64,000 nt of DNA, taken from the NCBI GenBank assembly GCA_013297875.1, contig JAAFIW010000006.1:171684-235683 (forward strand), given 5' to 3'. This document shows, one piece after another, positions 59,452-64,000 of the stretch (position 1 is its first letter; every line of letters begins with the position of its first letter). The stretch is from Comamonadaceae bacterium (GTDB lineage: Bacteria > Pseudomonadota > Gammaproteobacteria > Burkholderiales > Burkholderiaceae_C). The notes under the pieces are model-generated. The model saw nothing but the letters and a program-made list of their open reading frames with translations. It was not told the DNA's origin and searched no databases. A program made the translations under genes and the position numbers.

Positions 59452-60260
59452 GCGGATCTCGCTTCGGCTGGGAGCGGGTGGAAATTGGGGTCAGAGTCCA
59501 ATTTCGTATGAGCGTTGTGACCTCCGACCAAGTCCGCGTCCTGAATTGGAATCTGACCCCAATTTCCACCCTCAGCTCGATCTTGAGAAACATCCTCCAC
59601 GATGTGCCCATCGCGAAACACGATTTTGCGGCGGGCCCAGGCGGCGATGTCGCTTTCGTGGGTGACCAGCACCACGGTCATGCCCTGGGCGTTCAGGTCG
59701 GTGAGCAGCCGCATGATGTCTTCGCTGGTCTGCGAATCCAGCGCGCCGGTGGGTTCGTCGGCCAGGATGAGTTGCGGGTTGTTGACCAGCGCGCGTGCAA
59801 TCGCCACGCGCTGCTGCTGGCCGCCCGACAGCTCCGACGGCGTGTGGTGAAAGCGCTCGCCCAAGCCCACTTTTTGCAAGGCAATCATGGCTTTTTCGCG
59901 GCGCTGAGCGGAGCGGATGCCGGCGTACACCATGGGCAGCTCCACGTTTTCCAACGCGCTGGTGCGCGGCAGCAAATTGAACTGCTGGAACACAAAGCCA
60001 ATGCGCCGGTTGCGAATGCTGGCCAGCTGGTCAGCAGCCATGGTTTCTACCGCTTCATCAGCCAGCCGGTACTGGCCACTGGTGGGCAAATCAAGGCAAC
60101 CCAGAATGTTCATCAGGGTGGATTTGCCCGAGCCCGAGGCGCCCATGATGGCTACAAACGCGCCCTTTTCGATCGTGAGCGACACACCGCGCAGGGCGTG
60201 CACGGTCTGGTCGCCCATGGTGTAGGTTTTGGTGAGGGCGCGGGCATCGATCAGGGGCAT
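59448..60260 (-). CDS. MacB-like ABC transporter ATP-binding protein with repeat-derived C-terminal tail
   Basis: A 270-residue ABC ATPase (LolD/MacB class). Walker A is MGASGSGKST, the Q-loop GFVFQQFNLLP, the signature LSGGQQQRVAIARAL, Walker B LILADEPTGALD and the H-loop VLVTHESDIA. The normal fold ends near residue 225 (FRDGHIVED). The last ~40 residues (NWGQIPIQDADL ... LDSDPNFHP) are the translation of a GGGGTCAGA inverted repeat inserted at the 3' end, so the tail is foreign. Start ATG 60260 is chosen by family; the longer frame overlaps the adaptor gene. Confidence 0.93.
   Translation of the reverse strand: MPLIDARALTKTYTMGDQTVHALRGVSLTIEKGAFVAIMGASGSGKSTLMNILGCLDLPTSGQYRLADEAVETMAADQLASIRNRRIGFVFQQFNLLPRTSALENVELPMVYAGIRSAQRREKAMIALQKVGLGERFHHTPSELSGGQQQRVAIARALVNNPQLILADEPTGALDSQTSEDIMRLLTDLNAQGMTVVLVTHESDIAAWARRKIVFRDGHIVEDVSQDRAEGGNWGQIPIQDADLVGGHNAHTKLDSDPNFHPLPAEARSA
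59479..59568. repeat. Inverted repeat of the AAATTGGGGTCAGA type at the 3' end of the ATPase gene
   Basis: Arms 59479-59504 and 59544-59568 (tggaaattggggtcagag / complement) match nearly perfectly around a 39-base loop. Second copy of the family at 1470-1553. Confidence 0.85.
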
Positions 60261-60273
60261 CACCAACCTTGGG

Positions 60274-62385
60274 CTAGAACGGCATGCGCGGGCCGCTGGC
60301 GGGCTTGGGCGCGTTGGGGTTGGTGCCTGCCACCGTGCCGATGATGACCAGCGCGCCTTCCTTGAGCTTGTCGGCATCAGGCGAATTGGGCGCAACCAGC
60401 AGCTCGGTGCTGGTGCCGTCGGTGATGCCTAGGCGCACATTGAACGCCAAGGGTTTGCCTTCAGCGTCCAGCACGTAAATGCGGCCACGGGTAGTGCCCC
60501 GGCTGGCGGCTTCGGCCACCAGTGCCGCGTATTTGGGCTTTTGCTCGGGTGTGAGCAGGTCGCCAATGCGGGCGCGGATGTCGGCGGTGATGCGCTCGCG
60601 CGCCTTGGCGCGCTCTTCCTGCGGCAGCTCGCGCAGCTGCATGAACTTGGGGCGGCTGTCGGCGTAAATGGCATCGACTTTTTCGACCTGCTCGGGTGTC
60701 AGCGCCAACTCGGTGACGAGGCGGTTGCGGAACTCGGTGGCCGGGCCACCGCCGCCACCTGCGCCGCCAGGGCTGACGGCAAGCGGCGAGGGCGTGGGTG
60801 TGACACCCGGTGCTGCACCGAGTGCCGCAGGTGCCGAAGCCGCTGATTTCGAGGGTTTTGACGCACCAGCCCATGTATTTGTTGCTGGAGCAGCTATTGA
60901 TTTGGTAGCATTCGAAGGCGTGCTGATAGACGCATTCCCTGCAGTTGCAGGCGGCGTGACGGATCCACTGGCTGGAACAGGCCGACTTTGCTGCACCTGC
61001 GCATACAGCGCTTTCTGCTCGGGCGTGAGCATGGCGTTGATGCGGCTGCGCATGTCGGCCGTGATTTTTTCGCGCTCGGCCGGGCGCTGCTCTTCAGGCA
61101 GGTCGCGCAGCGCCATGAAGCGGGGGCGTAGCTCGGTGGCAATCGCGTCCAGTTTGGCCTGCTGCTCGGCGGTCAGCTTCAACTCGGTGGTGAGCCGCTC
61201 GCGCATGGCGGCCAGGCTACCACCGCCGCCCGCAGGCTGGGCCACGGCTTCAGACATCCACGACCAACCGGAGCGGCCGGTAGTCGTGCCCGATGCCGCC
61301 CGGCTGGGGCCAGATGCGGCACCCGCAGGTGGCTCGACACCCGCTATCCGAACCCGCAGCGCCGCATTCGGCACCTTCAGCACACTCTCGCGCTGGTCGG
61401 TCACCAGTCGCACATTGGCCGTCATGCCCGGCAGCAAGCGCCCGCCGGTGTTGGAAAACGCCACCACCGCCACATAGGTCACCACATTGGCCACGTTTTG
61501 CGCGGCCTTGCGTACTTGTTTGACCTCGCCTTCAAAGTTCTGGCCGGGAAAGGCATCTACGGTGAAGCTGGCTTTCTGGCCGGTGCGCACACGGCCCACA
61601 TCGCTTTCGTCAATGCTGGCGTCCACCTGCATGTCCTGCAGGTTTTGCGCAATCACAAATAGCTCGGGTGACTGCAGGCTGGCAGCCACCGTCTGGCCTT
61701 TTTCGATGGCCCGTTTGATCACGATGCCGTTAACTGGGCTGGTGATGCGGGTGCGCTCCAGGTCGATGCGGGCCTGCGCCAGGGCGGCCTCGCGCTGGGC
61801 CACGGTGGCCTGGGCACTCTTGGCTTGTGCGTCGGTCACGGCAATCTGCGCTTGCGCCGACTTCACCGATTCGCCCAGGGTGTTGACCAGCGCCCGCGCC
61901 TTGTCAGCCTCGCTTTGCGCAATGAATTGTTTTTCCACCAGGCTGAGCTTGCGATCCAGGTCGCGCTGGGCCTCCACCAAGTCCACCTGCGCGCGCGACA
62001 CGGCGGCGCGGTTGGCTGCGCCATTGGCCTGCGCAGTCAGCACGCCCGCGCGTGCGGCATCCACGTCTGCCTGCGACTGGCGCACCCGGTATTCGAAGGT
62101 TTCGGGGTCAATCTGTGCAATCAACTGCCCGGCTTTGACCTCGGAGTTGAAGTCCACATACAACTCCTTGATCTGCCCTGACACTTGGGTACCCACCGAC
62201 ACCTGCGTCACCGGGTTCACCGCGCCGCTGGCTGACACGGTGGCGCTTAGAGGCCCGCGCTCGATCTTGGCGGTGCGGTATTGCACCTTTTCCTGGCCGT
62301 TTTGTGTAGCCCACCACACGCCACCGCCAACGGCTGCGACCAGCAACAAACCCACGGCGGGCCATTTCCAGTTGATTCGTTTCAT
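60274..62385 (-). CDS. MacA-like periplasmic adaptor with two Spy/CpxP-like (LTxxQ) insert domains
   Basis: A 703-residue HlyD/MacA adaptor; usual MacA has ~370-400. Residues 1-30 give a membrane anchor (WKWPAVGLLLVAAVGGGVWW). Barrel-sandwich and hairpin parts: VGTQVSGQIKELYVDFNSEV, a ~100-residue coiled coil (103-205), then ITSPVNGIVIKRAIEKGQTV and LLPGMTANVRLVTD. After residue ~350 two similar ~70-residue helical units appear (394-465, 551-625): LTTELKLTAEQQAKLDAI / LVTELALTPEQVEKVDAI and AMLTPEQKALYAQV / LLTPEQKPKYAALV. These LTxxQ motifs are like Spy/CpxP. Linker residues 487-508 come from a dispersed repeat. The ATPase and permease follow. Confidence 0.88.
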   Translation of the reverse strand: MKRINWKWPAVGLLLVAAVGGGVWWATQNGQEKVQYRTAKIERGPLSATVSASGAVNPVTQVSVGTQVSGQIKELYVDFNSEVKAGQLIAQIDPETFEYRVRQSQADVDAARAGVLTAQANGAANRAAVSRAQVDLVEAQRDLDRKLSLVEKQFIAQSEADKARALVNTLGESVKSAQAQIAVTDAQAKSAQATVAQREAALAQARIDLERTRITSPVNGIVIKRAIEKGQTVAASLQSPELFVIAQNLQDMQVDASIDESDVGRVRTGQKASFTVDAFPGQNFEGEVKQVRKAAQNVANVVTYVAVVAFSNTGGRLLPGMTANVRLVTDQRESVLKVPNAALRVRIAGVEPPAGAASGPSRAASGTTTGRSGWSWMSEAVAQPAGGGGSLAAMRERLTTELKLTAEQQAKLDAIATELRPRFMALRDLPEEQRPAEREKITADMRSRINAMLTPEQKALYAQVQQSRPVPASGSVTPPATAGNASISTPSNATKSIAAPATNTWAGASKPSKSAASAPAALGAAPGVTPTPSPLAVSPGGAGGGGGPATEFRNRLVTELALTPEQVEKVDAIYADSRPKFMQLRELPQEERAKARERITADIRARIGDLLTPEQKPKYAALVAEAASRGTTRGRIYVLDAEGKPLAFNVRLGITDGTSTELLVAPNSPDADKLKEGALVIIGTVAGTNPNAPKPASGPRMPF
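60860..60915. repeat. GCTCAAGCAGCTAT-family repeat inside the MacA-like gene
   Basis: ccagcccatgtatttgttg then ctggagcagctattgatttg and gtagc, in frame in the linker between the two Spy-like units. Confidence 0.68.
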
Positions 62386-62483
62386 TGGCCCATTGTAGAA
62401 AGCACAGCCCGTTTGGTGGCACCCGCCGGTAGCTATCGGGTTTCTGGTGCGTAAAGCTGCATCCAGTTGCGCAAGCCACGCGT

Positions 62484-63242
62484 ATGTCCGCCATGAGTGC
62501 CGCCGCCCTGCCCACTGTTCAACCGTCCACACAGCTCGGTGCGGGCCGCATGCTATCGTTACGACTTGTCTGGTCAAGACCCTCAGCGTCACTCCCAACA
62601 AGTCCGCGCCTCGCCGTGCAAGCCCTAACGCAAACTGTTTCCAACGATCGTCCCGACGCACCACTGCAGCTTGACAGCCGCGATGCGCTGAACCAGCAAC
62701 TGGCCAGCCTGATGGATGGTGTGGCGACCGGATGCGCTCGGTCATTCGAGACCTTTTACAACTTAAGCGTTGCCGCCATCACCCCCAGCGTGCGCCGCCT
62801 GGTGGGCGACAACTATTTTGAAGACGTGCTGGCCGACACCTACTTTCAGGCCTGGCGTGATGCCAAAACCTTCAGCCCCGAGCGCGGCACCGTGCTGGCA
62901 TGGCTTGTCACCATTGCCCGATCGCGTGCGCTAGACAAGCTGCGCGCCGAAAGCCTGCGCCACGGCGGTCTGTCAGGCGCGCCCGAAGCCATCGCCGACG
63001 ACCTGGCCGACATGCACACCCCAAGCCTCAGCGACCAGCTTGAGAGCAGCCAAACCAGCGCCGCCCTGCATGCCGCGCTGGCAGGCCTGAGTGCCAACGA
63101 GCGCTGGGTGCTGGGCCTGGCCTACTTCCGGGAGCTGAGCCAAAGCGAGATTGCCCAGGTCACCGGCATGCCGCTGGGCACCGTCAAGTCGCTGGTGACC
63201 CGCTCCCAGCACAAGCTGCGCCAGTTGTTGGTGGCCCATTGA
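62484..63242 (+). CDS. ECF-type RNA polymerase sigma factor
   Basis: A 252-residue sigma factor as drawn; the conserved part starts near residue 77. Sigma2 is FETFYNLSVAAITPSVRRLVGDNYFEDVLADTYFQAWRDA with TVLAWLVTIARSRALDKLRAE; sigma4 is LAGLSANERWVLGLAYFRELSQSEIAQVTGMPLGTVKSLVTRSQHKLRQLL (in parts). ATG 62484 is used, but 62493, 62550 and 62712 are in frame, and the last would give a normal-length ECF protein. It is coupled to the cupin gene 15 nt downstream, like RpoE-ChrR pairs that answer singlet oxygen or oxidative stress. Confidence 0.85.
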   Translation: MSAMSAAALPTVQPSTQLGAGRMLSLRLVWSRPSASLPTSPRLAVQALTQTVSNDRPDAPLQLDSRDALNQQLASLMDGVATGCARSFETFYNLSVAAITPSVRRLVGDNYFEDVLADTYFQAWRDAKTFSPERGTVLAWLVTIARSRALDKLRAESLRHGGLSGAPEAIADDLADMHTPSLSDQLESSQTSAALHAALAGLSANERWVLGLAYFRELSQSEIAQVTGMPLGTVKSLVTRSQHKLRQLLVAH

Positions 63243-63257
63243 TATTGATTGCTTTAC

Positions 63258-63764
63258 ATGTCTTCCGAACCCACCCCCCGCTACCCCGCGCTTGATGCGG
63301 ATGTTGCTGCCGCGCTCCAAGCCAACGCAACCCCTGCAGACGAAATCCCACCGCCTGGCCTGATTGATCGGGTGCGCAGCCGTGTGATGCAGCGCATCGC
63401 CGCGCAAGCCACACCGCTGCATTTCACCGTGCACGCCAGTGCCGACGGCTGGCACCCGTTTGCCTCTGGCATCACCCGCAAGGTGTTACATGACGGGGGT
63501 GACATCATGAGCTACCTGCTGCGCCTGGCCCCCGGTGCCGTGCTGCCCGCCCATCGCCACCCCATGGACGAAGAATGTGTCGTGCTGGAAGGTGTCTTGC
63601 GCATCAACGCCGGGCAGTCCGAGTCCTATGTGCAGGAACTGGTGCTGCACCCCGGCAGCTTTCATCTGGGCAAAAAAGACGTGCCCCATGCCGACATCAC
63701 CACCGACACCGGAGCCCTGATTTACCTGCGCGGTGCACGGCCGGGTCTGCATTTGGCGATTTAG
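63258..63764 (+). CDS. ChrR-like cupin protein, probable sensor or anti-sigma partner
   Basis: A 168-residue protein. The cupin core is LLRLAPGAVLPAHRHPMDEECVVLEGVLRINAG with metal-type His/Glu residues, then LHPGSFHLGKKDVPHADITTDTGALIYLRG. It resembles the C-terminal cupin of ChrR. The N-terminal ~65 residues have no HxxxCxxC zinc anti-sigma motif, so direct sigma binding as in ChrR is uncertain. Located 15 nt behind the sigma gene; ATG 63258. Confidence 0.82.
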   Translation: MSSEPTPRYPALDADVAAALQANATPADEIPPPGLIDRVRSRVMQRIAAQATPLHFTVHASADGWHPFASGITRKVLHDGGDIMSYLLRLAPGAVLPAHRHPMDEECVVLEGVLRINAGQSESYVQELVLHPGSFHLGKKDVPHADITTDTGALIYLRGARPGLHLAI

Positions 63765-64000
63765 CAGCCAGGCGGGGTAGCGATGACAAATGATGGCCGC
63801 CTGCGGCGTGCATGACAGATGACGGGTCGGTCGCTTGCCAGCGGGCGCGTCAGGCGATTTGCGTAGCTGCCAAAGTCTTTTCCAATTCAGGTTTGATACT
63901 GAACAGCGTTCCTGAAAGTCAGTTGTCAAGCATGGTCAAAGGGTTTAAGGAAACGCCAGTGTAGGGGGCAACCTGGCTGTCCGGTTTCCTGAATTCTTTC
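63765..64000. other. Terminal non-coding stretch
   Basis: Holds one ATGACARATGAC-type repeat copy (63782-63824). I see no gene in the rest up to the window end. Confidence 0.5.
63782..63824. repeat. Modular ATGACARATGAC repeat, copy 3
   Basis: ATGACAAATGAT, GC hairpin (gccgcctgcggc), ATGACAGATGAC. Same family as 380-490 and 15231-15344. Confidence 0.75.

Noticed and set aside
1..64000. Prophage, integrative element or tRNA-linked island
   Set aside because: No integrase, phage structural gene, tRNA gene or att-like direct repeat was seen; the accessory genes are single small modules.

Overview
The window is a high-GC proteobacterial chromosome segment that fits the Comamonadaceae (Burkholderiales; Rhodoferax/Polaromonas-like). 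This rests on the gene families (RpoH, TrmJ, DarP, MutS, UppP, YbiB, Fe-S cryptochrome) and on a short dispersed repeat with the core GCTCAAGCAGCTAT that occurs about every 3 kb. No rRNA, tRNA, CRISPR array, integrase or transposase gene was seen.

Layout. 1-4966: a selenium locus. A divergent senA / senB-selD set, which is the selenoneine biosynthesis route (EgtB-like SenA, glycosyltransferase SenB, selenophosphate synthetase SelD/SenC), lies beside a PhnCD-like ABC importer that is probably its selenium supply. 5171-6927: a two-gene AAA ATPase plus TOPRIM-like pair that resembles OLD/PARIS-type defence modules. 7067-9711: a MurA paralogue and a peptidoglycan-binding/HExxH protein. 9958-15814: a light and DNA-repair block (DUF2256, Fe-S cryptochrome/photolyase, DUF3429 membrane protein, FAD-domain photolyase homologue, SDR, class I photolyase). 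15988-18109: rpoH behind a perfect CIRCE operator, and an OmpA-like lipoprotein. 18314-26468: a TetR-controlled acyl-CoA catabolic operon (SDR, biotin-dependent carboxylase beta and alpha subunits, two acyl-CoA dehydrogenases, thioesterase), close to atu/liu clusters for branched or isoprenoid acyl-CoA. 26866-37809: mixed housekeeping and metabolic genes (YbiB, CobA, sterol-desaturase-like enzyme, BaiN-type flavoprotein, Anbu proteasome homologue, MutS, inositol monophosphatase). 38084-49790: two secreted paralogous DUF11 proteins around an OpuC-type transporter and TrmJ, then CysE and a LysM/FecR protein. 50077-57365: Mog, DarP, PmbA, YqeY, ribosomal protein S21, a proline-rich lipoprotein, an alpha/beta hydrolase and UppP. 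57382-63764: a VapBC-like toxin-antitoxin pair, a MacAB-like efflux system whose adaptor carries two Spy/CpxP-like modules, and an ECF sigma factor with a cupin partner.

Repeats are the second theme. At least five repeat families are present: the GCTCAAGCAGCTAT element, the GGGGTCAGA inverted repeat, the ATGACARATGAC modular repeat, long GC-rich hairpins and a MITE-like element. Many copies sit in frame inside genes (carboxylase alpha subunit, photolyase, MutS, TetR, YbiB, BaiN, MacA) or supply gene ends (Mog stop, FecR-protein start, MacB ATPase tail). Functions are assigned from sequence motifs and family knowledge only; no database search was possible.
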